Shown here: positions 1 through 6,358 of the stretch, one piece after another
How the letters are laid out: each line of letters starts with the position of its first letter
Position numbering within the stretch: position 1 is the stretch's first letter
Assembly (NCBI GenBank): GCA_012514225.1
Contig: JAAZAQ010000093.1
Span: 1 to 9,127 of the forward strand
Length of the DNA stretch: 9,127 bases
Direction of reading: 5' to 3'
DNA from: Clostridiales bacterium
GTDB taxonomy: Bacteria > Bacillota > Clostridia > Christensenellales > Aristaeellaceae
The notes under the pieces: model-generated
Told to the model about the DNA's origin: nothing
The model's database searches: none
The model's input: only the letters and a program-made list of their open reading frames with translations
Position numbers and translations under genes: made by a program

Positions 1-1536
1 ACGACCGCCACGCCCTGGCTGGTGAGCTGGGCAGAGTTGAGCCGATTTGCGACGGATGGCACAGCCTATACTTACACGCCTTACGAGGTCAAGGCGCCCA
101 ATGGGTACAAGGCAAGCTATTCCGGAGACGCAGCCAACGGATTCACGGTCACGAACACCTACGATGGAATCAGCAGCGACGACGGTGACGACACGAACGA
201 CACACTGCTGACGGTCAACGCGACCAAGGCCTGGGTCTACCCGTCCGGGGTGACGGCGCCCGCGGACGCGGACAAGCCGGCGGTGAGCCTGGAACTGAAG
301 CGCAGCGACGACGCGCTGATGGGCGAACTGACCCCGGTGCATACGACTACCACGCCCTGGCTGGTGAGCTGGACGGGGCTGAGTCGGTATGCGACGGATG
401 GCACTGCCTATACCTACACGCCTTACGAGGTCAAGGCGCCCAACGGTTACAAGGCAAGCTATTCCGGAGACGCAAACACCGGATTTACGGTGACAAACAC
501 CTACGACGGCGTGAGCAGCGACGACGGGGACGATACGAACGATACGCTGCTGACGGTCGACGCGACCAAGGCTTGGGTCTATCCGTCCGGGGTGACAGAA
601 CCCGCGGACGCCGACAAGCCGTCGGTGAGCCTGGAGCTGAAGCGCAGCGACGATGTGTTGATGGGCGCGTTGACCCCGGCACACACCACAACCACGCCCT
701 GGCTGGTGAGCTGGGCGGGGCTGAACCGGTACGCAACAGACGGCACTGCCTATACCTACACGCCTTACGAGGTCAAGGCACCCAACGGTTACAAGGCCTC
801 ATTGAGTGGTAGCCAGGAGACTGGGTTTACAATCTCGAACACCTACGACGGCGTGAGCAGCAACGACGGTGACGACACGAACGATACGCTGCTGACGGTC
901 AACGCAACCAAGGCCTGGGTCTATCCGTCCGGGGTGACAGAACCCGAAGACGCGGACAAGCCGGCGGTGAGCCTCGAATTGAAGCGCAGCGACGACGCAT
1001 TGATGGGCGAGCTGACGCCGGTGCACACTACAACCACGCCCTGGCTGGTGAGCTGGACGGGGCTGAGCCGGTACGCGACGGATGGCACTGCCTATACCTA
1101 CACGCCTTACGAGGTCAAGGCGCCCAATGGCTATGCCACTTCTGTGAATGGTGACCAGACGACGGGCTTCGCGGTAACAAACACCTACGACGGCGTGAGC
1201 AGCGACGACGGGGACGATACGAACGACACGCTGCTGACGGTCGACGCGACCAAGGCCTGGGTCTATCCGTCCGGGGTGACGGCGCCCGCAGACGCGGACA
1301 AGCCGGCGGTGAGCCTGGAGCTCAAGCGCAGCGACGATGCGCTGATGGGCGAGATGACGCCGGTGCACACGACCGCCACGCCCTGGCTGGTGAGCTGGAC
1401 GGGGCTGAGCCGGTACGCGACGGATGGTACTGCCTATACCTATACGCCTTACGAGGTCAAGGCGCCCAACGGGTACAAGGCGAGCTATTCCGGAGACGCA
1501 ACCAACGGCTTCACGGTGACGAACACCTACGATGGG
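1..1536 (+). repeat. Cna_B type-A tandem repeat block 1 (partial plus 4 full 342-nt units)
   Basis: After a partial unit (1-168), four complete units lie end to end at 169-510, 511-852, 853-1194 and 1195-1536, each exactly 342 nt (114 codons). Unit ends are set by the AACACCTACGAYGG seam encoding NTYDG. Units share most bases but differ in small segments, for example VTAPADADKP / VTEPADADKP / VTEPEDADKP, ELTPVHTTTT / ALTPAHTTTT / EMTPVHTTAT, and three versions of the stretch before TNTYDG (KASYSGDA, KASLSGSQ, ATSVNGDQ). The exact spacing shows duplication in whole-domain steps that keep the frame. The block continues beyond the left edge of the window. Confidence 0.5.
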
Positions 1537-4251
1537 GTGACCGACAACACTGATCCGGAAAACCCGGAAGAAACACCGGTTACCGTAACGGTTAAAAAGG
1601 TCTGGCTGGATAAAGGCGGCAACCCATTGACCGCCGAACTTCCCGCATCCCTTGAAATCTCCGTAACAGGCGGGGAGGAAACCTCGTCCGGCTCCCTCAA
1701 CGCAGCCGGCAATTGGAGTGTTCAGTTCAAAAACCTGAAGAAGTTCAGCACAACGGGCAATGCTCTCGCATATGCGGTATCCGAAACAGTACCCAACGGC
1801 TACACACAGACAAGCGCGATCGAAAATCCTGGCCATACATTCACGCTGACAAACACCTACGACGGCATGACTGACAACAGCGACCCGGATAATCCGCAAG
1901 AAACACCGGTCAGCATCATCGTGAAGAAGACTTGGCTGGACGGCGAAGGCTCGGAGGTCACCGACATGACCCTGCTGCCGTCTGCACTCTCCATCTTGGT
2001 AACTGGGGGAGAAGAGCCATTAACAGGCGCTCTAAATTTTAATGAGAATTGGAGAACCCAGTTTACCGGCCTGAAGAAGTTCAGCACGACCGGCCTCGGT
2101 TTCAAATACGCCGTAACCGAGACTGCACCTGCCGGAAGCTCACTAATTGGCAACGTCCAAAACCCGGAAAACACTTTCACCCTCACCAATCAACTGAACA
2201 AGGAAATCGCGGATATCCATGTCCACAAAATCTGGGAAAATGTCGAATCCGGAAACGGCCTTCCGGCCATCACCCTCCATCTGATGCGCGAACTGGACGG
2301 CGTCAAATCCAAAGTCCCGGACACTGATCCGCTGACGCTGAACCCAAGGGAAACGTCCGGCAGCTGGAACGCTGTGAATCTCCTCTCGCCCGAAGGCCGC
2401 ACCTATACCTTCAGCGTCCGTGAGGACGTCCCCAACGGGTATGCGGTAAGCTACACCGGCGACGCGGCCACCGGCTTCACGGTGATGAACACCTACGACG
2501 GGGTGAGCAGCGACGACGGGGACGATACGAACGATACGCTGCTTACCATCGACGCGACCAAGGCCTGGGTCTACCCGTCCGGGGTGACGGCGCCCGCGGA
2601 CGCGGACAAGCCGGCGGTGAGCCTTGAATTGAAGCGCAGCGACGGCGTACTGATGGGCGAGATGACGCCGGCTTACACGACCGCCACGCCCTGGCTGGTG
2701 AGCTGGACGGGGCTGAGCCGGTACAACACCCTGGGCCAGGCATATAGCTATACACCCTACGAGGTCAAGGCGCCCAACGGGTACACGCCCTCTGTGAATG
2801 GTGACCAGACGACAGGTTTCACGGTCACGAACACCTACGACGGCGTCAGCAGCGACGACGGGGACGACACGAACGACACGCTGCTGACGGTCAACGCAAC
2901 GAAGGCCTGGGTCTACCCGTCCGGGGTGACAGCGCCCGCGGACGCGGACAAGCCGGCGGTGAGCCTGGAGCTCAAGCGCAGCGACGACGCGCTGATGGGC
3001 GAACTGACCCCGGTGCATACGGCAGCCACACCCTGGCTGGTGAGTTGGACAGGGCTGAGCAGGTACGCGACGGACGGCACCGCCTATACTTACACAGCCT
3101 ACGAGGTGAAGGCGCCCAATGGCTATACCACTTCTGTGAATGGTGACCAGACGACGGGCTTCACGGTCACGAACACCTATGACGGCGTGAGCAGCGACGA
3201 CGGGGATGATACGAACGACACGCTGCTGACGGTCAATGCGACCAAGGCCTGGTCTTACCCGTCCGGAGTGACTGAACCCGCGGACGCGGACAAGCCGGCA
3301 GTGAGTCTGGAGCTCAAGCGCAGCGACGACGTGCTGATGGGCAAGAGGGTGCCGGCGCACACGACCGCCACGCCCTGGCTGGTGAGCTGGACGGGGCTGA
3401 GCCGGTACGACACCCTGGGCCAGGCGTACAGCTATACACCTTACGAGGTCAAGGCGCCCAACGGGTACAAAGTGAGCTATTCCAGAGACGCGGCCACGGG
3501 CTTCACGGTGACAAACACCTACGACGGCGTGAGCAGCGACGACGGTGACGACACGAACGACACGCTGCTGACGGTCAACGCAACCAAGGCCTGGGTCTAT
3601 CCGTCCGGTGTGACGGCGCCCGCAGACGCGGACAAGCCGGCGGTGAGCCTGGAGCTGAAGCGCAGCGACAACGCGCTGATGGGCGCGTTGACCCCGGCGC
3701 ACACGACCGCCACGCCCTGGCAGGTGAGCTGGACCGGGCTGAGCCGCTACGCGACGGATGGCGCAGCCTATACCTACACGCCTTACGAGGTGAAAACGCC
3801 AAACGGATACGTTGCCTCTGTGGTTGGCAGCCAGGAAACCGGGCTTGTAATCACGAACACCTACGACGGCATGACCGACAACACTGACCCTGAAAATCCA
3901 GTCAAGACACCGATCAGTGTCAGCGTGGAAAAAGTGTGGGCAGGCGTTCCCGAAGGCGTTGAAACCCCCGAGTCGGTCCATCTTGTGCTCGCCCGCGGCG
4001 ACGGGGTGGAAATGGAGACGCTTGTGTTGAACGCACAGCATGGCTGGCAGGGCGAATGGACGGGGCTCCGCAAATACGCGACCGACGGCAGTGCATTCGC
4101 TTACGACCTTGGCGAGCCATCCGTGCCTGTGGGCTACACGGCAAGTACAACCGGGGACAAGGAGACAGGCTTCACAGTCACCAACACCTTTCAGGCACAG
4201 CCCGATACGATGCCCTCCATTCTGCTCAACATGGGCGATGGTTTCGAGTAA
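1..4251 (+). CDS. Giant Cna_B-repeat surface/stalk protein, 3' part (5' end outside window)
   Basis: The reading frame is open from base 1, so the true start lies upstream; 1416 codons are visible, ending in TAA. The product is a chain of Cna_B (collagen-adhesin B-type) domains, one partial and twelve complete, each about 102-114 residues. Each begins with a strand such as NATKAW or VTVKKVW, has a central W-x-x-x-x-x-L block, a Y-x-x-x-E segment before PNGY, and ends in TNTYDG. The Lys (KAW/KKVW), Glu (PYEV, AVSE) and Asn (TNTY) fit the reactive triad that forms intramolecular Lys-Asn isopeptide bonds in this family, so a rigid, protease-resistant extracellular stalk is inferred. Copies are joined by acidic linkers (SSDDGDDTND or TDNTDPENP). 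The C-terminus (PSILLNMGDGFE) has no LPXTG motif, membrane helix or basic tail, which is odd for this class. Any ligand-binding head would be upstream and is unseen. The solute-binding protein gene follows after 29 nt with no terminator between them, suggesting one operon. Family assignment is firm; role in adhesion is inference. Confidence 0.5.
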   Translation, partial: TTATPWLVSWAELSRFATDGTAYTYTPYEVKAPNGYKASYSGDAANGFTVTNTYDGISSDDGDDTNDTLLTVNATKAWVYPSGVTAPADADKPAVSLELKRSDDALMGELTPVHTTTTPWLVSWTGLSRYATDGTAYTYTPYEVKAPNGYKASYSGDANTGFTVTNTYDGVSSDDGDDTNDTLLTVDATKAWVYPSGVTEPADADKPSVSLELKRSDDVLMGALTPAHTTTTPWLVSWAGLNRYATDGTAYTYTPYEVKAPNGYKASLSGSQETGFTISNTYDGVSSNDGDDTNDTLLTVNATKAWVYPSGVTEPEDADKPAVSLELKRSDDALMGELTPVHTTTTPWLVSWTGLSRYATDGTAYTYTPYEVKAPNGYATSVNGDQTTGFAVTNTYDGVSSDDGDDTNDTLLTVDATKAWVYPSGVTAPADADKPAVSLELKRSDDALMGEMTPVHTTATPWLVSWTGLSRYATDGTAYTYTPYEVKAPNGYKASYSGDATNGFTVTNTYDGVTDNTDPENPEETPVTVTVKKVWLDKGGNPLTAELPASLEISVTGGEETSSGSLNAAGNWSVQFKNLKKFSTTGNALAYAVSETVPNGYTQTSAIENPGHTFTLTNTYDGMTDNSDPDNPQETPVSIIVKKTWLDGEGSEVTDMTLLPSALSILVTGGEEPLTGALNFNENWRTQFTGLKKFSTTGLGFKYAVTETAPAGSSLIGNVQNPENTFTLTNQLNKEIADIHVHKIWENVESGNGLPAITLHLMRELDGVKSKVPDTDPLTLNPRETSGSWNAVNLLSPEGRTYTFSVREDVPNGYAVSYTGDAATGFTVMNTYDGVSSDDGDDTNDTLLTIDATKAWVYPSGVTAPADADKPAVSLELKRSDGVLMGEMTPAYTTATPWLVSWTGLSRYNTLGQAYSYTPYEVKAPNGYTPSVNGDQTTGFTVTNTYDGVSSDDGDDTNDTLLTVNATKAWVYPSGVTAPADADKPAVSLELKRSDDALMGELTPVHTAATPWLVSWTGLSRYATDGTAYTYTAYEVKAPNGYTTSVNGDQTTGFTVTNTYDGVSSDDGDDTNDTLLTVNATKAWSYPSGVTEPADADKPAVSLELKRSDDVLMGKRVPAHTTATPWLVSWTGLSRYDTLGQAYSYTPYEVKAPNGYKVSYSRDAATGFTVTNTYDGVSSDDGDDTNDTLLTVNATKAWVYPSGVTAPADADKPAVSLELKRSDNALMGALTPAHTTATPWQVSWTGLSRYATDGAAYTYTPYEVKTPNGYVASVVGSQETGLVITNTYDGMTDNTDPENPVKTPISVSVEKVWAGVPEGVETPESVHLVLARGDGVEMETLVLNAQHGWQGEWTGLRKYATDGSAFAYDLGEPSVPVGYTASTTGDKETGFTVTNTFQAQPDTMPSILLNMGDGFE
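1537..2502 (+). other. Three divergent Cna_B domains interrupting the repeat array
   Basis: Inside the same reading frame, three domains differ strongly from the 342-nt units. They are 1537-1866 (110 residues, K in VKKVW, E in YAVSE, N in TLTNTY), 1867-2196 (110 residues, VKKTW, YAVTE, TLTNQL) and 2197-2502 (102 residues, VHKIW, FSVRE, TVMNTY). The first two are related to each other (FKNLKKFSTTG and FTGLKKFSTTG) and have a TDN-DPENP-type linker. The third starts directly without an acidic linker, but its last part (about 2440-2502) becomes type-A-like, so a recombination seam probably lies there. By eye, the DNA of the first two is less GC-rich than the flanking units. Confidence 0.5.
2503..3870 (+). 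repeat. Cna_B type-A tandem repeat block 2 (4 full 342-nt units)
   Basis: Four more complete 342-nt units lie at 2503-2844, 2845-3186, 3187-3528 and 3529-3870. They belong to the same family as the block at 1-1536 but carry extra variants. RYNTLGQAYSY or RYDTLGQAYSY replaces RYATDGTAYTY in the first and third units; AWSYPSG replaces AWVYPSG and KRVPAH replaces ELTPVH in the third; VASVVGSQETGLVITN appears in the last. Segments are shared with particular units of the other block (SVNGDQTTGF with 1141-1170; the GSQETG segment with about 808-828), as expected of a shuffled mosaic. Confidence 0.5.
3871..4191 (+). other. Terminal divergent Cna_B domain of the stalk protein
   Basis: The last complete domain has a TDNTDPENP linker, Lys in VEKVW, a W-x-x-x-W-x-x-L-x-KYATDG core, Glu in YDLGE and Asn in TVTNTF, so the isopeptide triad seems kept. 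It shares the YATDG and ETGFTVTNT stretches with the type-A units but is otherwise distinct. It is followed only by a 19-residue tail (4192-4248) rich in polar residues, where a proline-rich wall-spanning region and LPXTG signal would normally be expected. Confidence 0.5.
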
Positions 4252-4270
4252 TTGGCGGCGCTGAGAGAAA

Positions 4271-4276
4271 GAAAGG
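4271..4276 (+). promoter_or_regulatory. Weak ribosome binding site deciding the start of the solute-binding protein
   Basis: GAAAGG lies 4 nt before the ATG at 4281, within a purine-rich run (GAGAGAAAGAAAGG). It is a weak and close Shine-Dalgarno sequence. It supports the ATG at 4281 together with the perfect signal peptide that begins there. Coupling to translation of the upstream gene, which stops 29 nt earlier, is possible. Confidence 0.5.
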
Positions 4277-4280
4277 CAAC

Positions 4281-6092
4281 ATGAAACGAACCGTTCTCGT
4301 CTGGATAATCCTCCTGTCAATCCTGGCTGCGCCGAATTCCCCCGGGTTCGCCGCGCAGGAGGACCCGCCCTTTGTCATTGGCACCATGACGGCGCTTTCA
4401 GGTAACTTTTTCGCCGGGCTGTGGGGGATGAATACCTCGGACATCGACATCAGGCTGCTGTTGCATGCCTATGCGACCATGGAGAAGGAGGCAAGGAAAG
4501 GCAGGGCGCTTGAACCCAATCGAATCGCGATGGAGCGTATGGATTTGTCGGAAGACGAGCACGGCAACCAGGTGCACCGGTTTACCTTGAAAAATGACCT
4601 GTTCTTCTCCGACGGCTCGCAGATTACAGCGGAAGACTACGCCTTCTCCGTTTTGCTGCTCTACTCGCCCGAGATCCGTGAACTGGGGGGCACAGCGCCG
4701 GGAGCGGAGCCGGTTATTGGCGGCAGGGCCTATCAGCGAGGTGAGGCGGAACGCCTTTTGGGCTTGCGGCTGATCGACAAATTCAGATTCAGCATAACGA
4801 TCGGGGCGGAGAATTACCCCTACTTTTATAACTTGGCCTACGTCAACATCACCCCCTATCCCGTCCGGGTGCTGGCGCCCGGGTGCCAGGTCAAGGATAG
4901 CCCGGAAGGCGCCTATATTGAGGGGCCGTTTGACAGCGCCCTTCTCGAAGAGACCCTCATGGACGGTGATGCCGGCTATCTCTCCCACCCCAAGGTTACC
5001 AGCGGGCCCTATCGCCTGGAATCCTTTGACAGGGAGCAGGCAACCGCGTCGCTTTCAGTTAACCCTTATTACAAGGGAAACCTGAACGGCGTAAAGCCCT
5101 CCATTCAGCGGCTGAGGGTCATCCCGATGGTCGGTATAGACATTGTTCAAGCGCTGAAGGACGGGGAACTCCATCTGGCCAACAAGGTTTCCTTCGTGCA
5201 GGTGCGGCAGCAGGCGGAGAGGACGCGTGGAATCAGCGTTACAAATTACGACCGGGAAGGCCTGGCCTTCCTGGCTTTCCTGACGGAACAGGACGCGGTC
5301 GGCGACGTACGGGTGCGTCAAGCCATCGCGCATTGTTTGGACAAGCCTGCCATCGCGCACAGTTTCCTGGGCCCTTACGGCAAGGAGGTAGACGGTTTCT
5401 ACGGCCTGGGCCAATGGATGTACAAGGAAACAGGCGGCAACCTGCCCGGTCTCAAGCGCTATCCCTTTGACCTGAGAATAGCCGGGGAATTGCTCAGCGA
5501 AGCCGGCTTCGCCTATGACAGCCAGGGGGCGCCGTATATTTCGGGGGCCTCGGAAACGCGATACGCCAAGGATGCGGACGGAACACTGCTGCCCCTCACG
5601 CTTCGCGCCGGCATCCCAGAGGACAACACTGCTGCAGAACTCACCCTATCGCAACTGGAAGCCAGCCTGGAGAAGCTTGGCGCCAGACTGGAAATAAAGC
5701 GCATGGACATCCAGACCTTGCTGAAGGTCTACTATGCACAAACGGAACGCAACTTTGACCTGCTGTTCCTTTCATCCAATTTTTCAGAGTTTTTTGACCC
5801 CTACTATACCTTCCACACCGACCCCGCATACCACGGCGTACTCAACAGCACCTTTATCCAGGATGAGGAACTGATGCGGAGGGCCCTCGCGATGCGGGCT
5901 TCTCCCTGTGACGATTTCTCCTGCTATCTCAGGGCTTGGCAAGCCTTTCAGGAGCGGTTCACGCAAGTCTTGCCCATGGTACCCCTGTATGGGAACAGCT
6001 ACGCGGATTTGTACACTGCGCGGCTGACCGGTTATCACCCGGAAAATCATATCTCCTACGCGACTGCCATCATCGAGGCGAAATACCGCTAA
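4281..6092 (+). CDS. ABC transporter family 5 solute-binding protein (OppA/DppA-like), secreted, no lipobox
   Basis: This 603-residue protein has the landmarks of the SBP_bac_5 family, which captures peptides, nickel or sugars for ABC importers outside the membrane. The family signature FTLKNDLFFSDGSQITAEDY is at residues 101-120, a GPYRLESFD block at 242-250 followed by NPYYKG (261-266), the VRVRQAIAHCLDK motif at 343-355, an ELLSEAGF motif at 403-410 and a FDPYYTF segment near 505-511. Residues 1-25 form a signal peptide (KR, then a hydrophobic core, ending GFAA); there is no cysteine near the cleavage site, so it should be released or held non-covalently rather than lipid-anchored. Four cysteines are present (202, 352, 543, 548); C543 and C548 could pair. 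The frame is open upstream to 4056, but the ATG at 4281 gives the signal peptide, so it is chosen. No permease or ATPase gene is in the window. The substrate cannot be told; peptide binding is only the commonest family role. Confidence 0.5.
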   Translation: MKRTVLVWIILLSILAAPNSPGFAAQEDPPFVIGTMTALSGNFFAGLWGMNTSDIDIRLLLHAYATMEKEARKGRALEPNRIAMERMDLSEDEHGNQVHRFTLKNDLFFSDGSQITAEDYAFSVLLLYSPEIRELGGTAPGAEPVIGGRAYQRGEAERLLGLRLIDKFRFSITIGAENYPYFYNLAYVNITPYPVRVLAPGCQVKDSPEGAYIEGPFDSALLEETLMDGDAGYLSHPKVTSGPYRLESFDREQATASLSVNPYYKGNLNGVKPSIQRLRVIPMVGIDIVQALKDGELHLANKVSFVQVRQQAERTRGISVTNYDREGLAFLAFLTEQDAVGDVRVRQAIAHCLDKPAIAHSFLGPYGKEVDGFYGLGQWMYKETGGNLPGLKRYPFDLRIAGELLSEAGFAYDSQGAPYISGASETRYAKDADGTLLPLTLRAGIPEDNTAAELTLSQLEASLEKLGARLEIKRMDIQTLLKVYYAQTERNFDLLFLSSNFSEFFDPYYTFHTDPAYHGVLNSTFIQDEELMRRALAMRASPCDDFSCYLRAWQAFQERFTQVLPMVPLYGNSYADLYTARLTGYHPENHISYATAIIEAKYR

Positions 6093-6219
6093 TACGAAAC
6101 GAATGAGTAAACGAACAGAGGGGATGAGAATTCTTGATGGCCCCGCTACGCCGAGTGAAAGAGGCAACGAGGAGACGCAAAGGGCCATCCCGTCGAAGCG
6201 TTTACGATTGGGTTTCGTA
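6093..6219 (+). mobile_element. MITE-like 127-bp imperfect palindrome with TAA flanks
   Basis: TACGAAAC at 6093-6100 is the exact reverse complement of GTTTCGTA at 6212-6219, and TAA directly flanks both ends (6090-6092, the stop codon of the preceding gene, and 6220-6222). Inside, GTAAACG (6107-6113) pairs with CGTTTAC (6199-6205) after a symmetrical 6-nt mismatch on each side, and GATGGCCC (6136-6143) pairs with GGGCCATC (6182-6189), leaving an asymmetric centre. A competing pairing is GGGATG (6121-6126) with CATCCC (6186-6191). Terminal inverted repeats, a 3-bp direct repeat and no coding capacity fit a miniature inverted-repeat transposable element. As RNA it would fold into a long hairpin at the 3' end of the solute-binding protein message. 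Copy number, which would settle it, cannot be seen here. Confidence 0.5.
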
Positions 6220-6240
6220 TAAACGCAGCGCACAGACCTT

Positions 6241-6273
6241 CCGCGCGGCCGGGCGTCGCGCGGTTTTCCTTTT
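6241..6273 (+). terminator. Rho-independent terminator after the solute-binding protein gene
   Basis: CCGCGCG (6241-6247) and CGCGCGG (6257-6263) form a perfect 7-bp GC stem around a 9-nt loop, followed at once by TTTTCCTTTT (6264-6273). It lies about 150 nt past the stop codon, most of that distance being the palindromic element. It probably ends the transcript of the stalk protein and solute-binding protein and separates it from the CotH-containing unit. Confidence 0.5.
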
Positions 6274-6346
6274 CCCCATGGCCATTTTATGGTAAGGTAA
6301 ACCCCGTAAACGCCGGGATTGGTACAGACCGGTTATGCAGTGAAAC

Positions 6347-6351
6347 GGGAG
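6347..6351 (+). promoter_or_regulatory. Ribosome binding site supporting a TTG start for the CotH protein
   Basis: GGGAG ends 7 nt before the TTG at 6359, a good Shine-Dalgarno distance. The same frame has a stop (TGA) at 6341-6343, so TTG is the first possible start. The alternative ATG at 6431 has no purine-rich site before it and would remove the lysine-rich n-region of the signal sequence. No convincing promoter was recognised between the terminator and this site. Confidence 0.5.
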
Positions 6352-6358
6352 CGCATCG

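Noticed and set aside
169..3870. Regular repeats that might suggest a CRISPR or non-coding satellite array
   Set aside because: The 342-nt units keep an open frame and encode a known domain; there are no short repeats with unique spacers.
4056..4280. Upstream in-frame extension of the solute-binding protein
   Set aside because: It overlaps the Cna_B gene in another frame and would bury the signal peptide that begins at 4281.
4192..4280. Frameshift that hides an LPXTG tail
   Set aside because: The short gap before the next gene has no LPXTG-like, hydrophobic or basic tail that I can read in any + frame, so there is no direct evidence of a broken anchor here.
2143..4320. Long minus-strand open frame (725 codons), and a similar one at 799-1899
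   Set aside because: Both are antisense to the Cna_B repeats. The open frame recurs because the repeat recurs every 342 nt in GC-rich DNA; the translation is Arg/His/Val-rich and matches no family I know.
6093..6219. Identification as an ERIC element because of the 127-bp length
   Set aside because: The length matches but the sequence does not resemble the enterobacterial ERIC consensus, and the genes point to a Firmicute; the match in length is probably chance.
5784..6233. Minus-strand open frame of 149 codons spanning the palindromic element and the end of the solute-binding protein gene
   Set aside because: Most of it is antisense to a well-supported gene, and the rest reads through the inverted-repeat element. 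No ribosome site or domain supports it.
6274..6346. Sigma-70-type promoter for the CotH gene (for example TATGGT near 6289)
   Set aside because: No -35 box of acceptable quality lies at the right distance, so I do not call a promoter.
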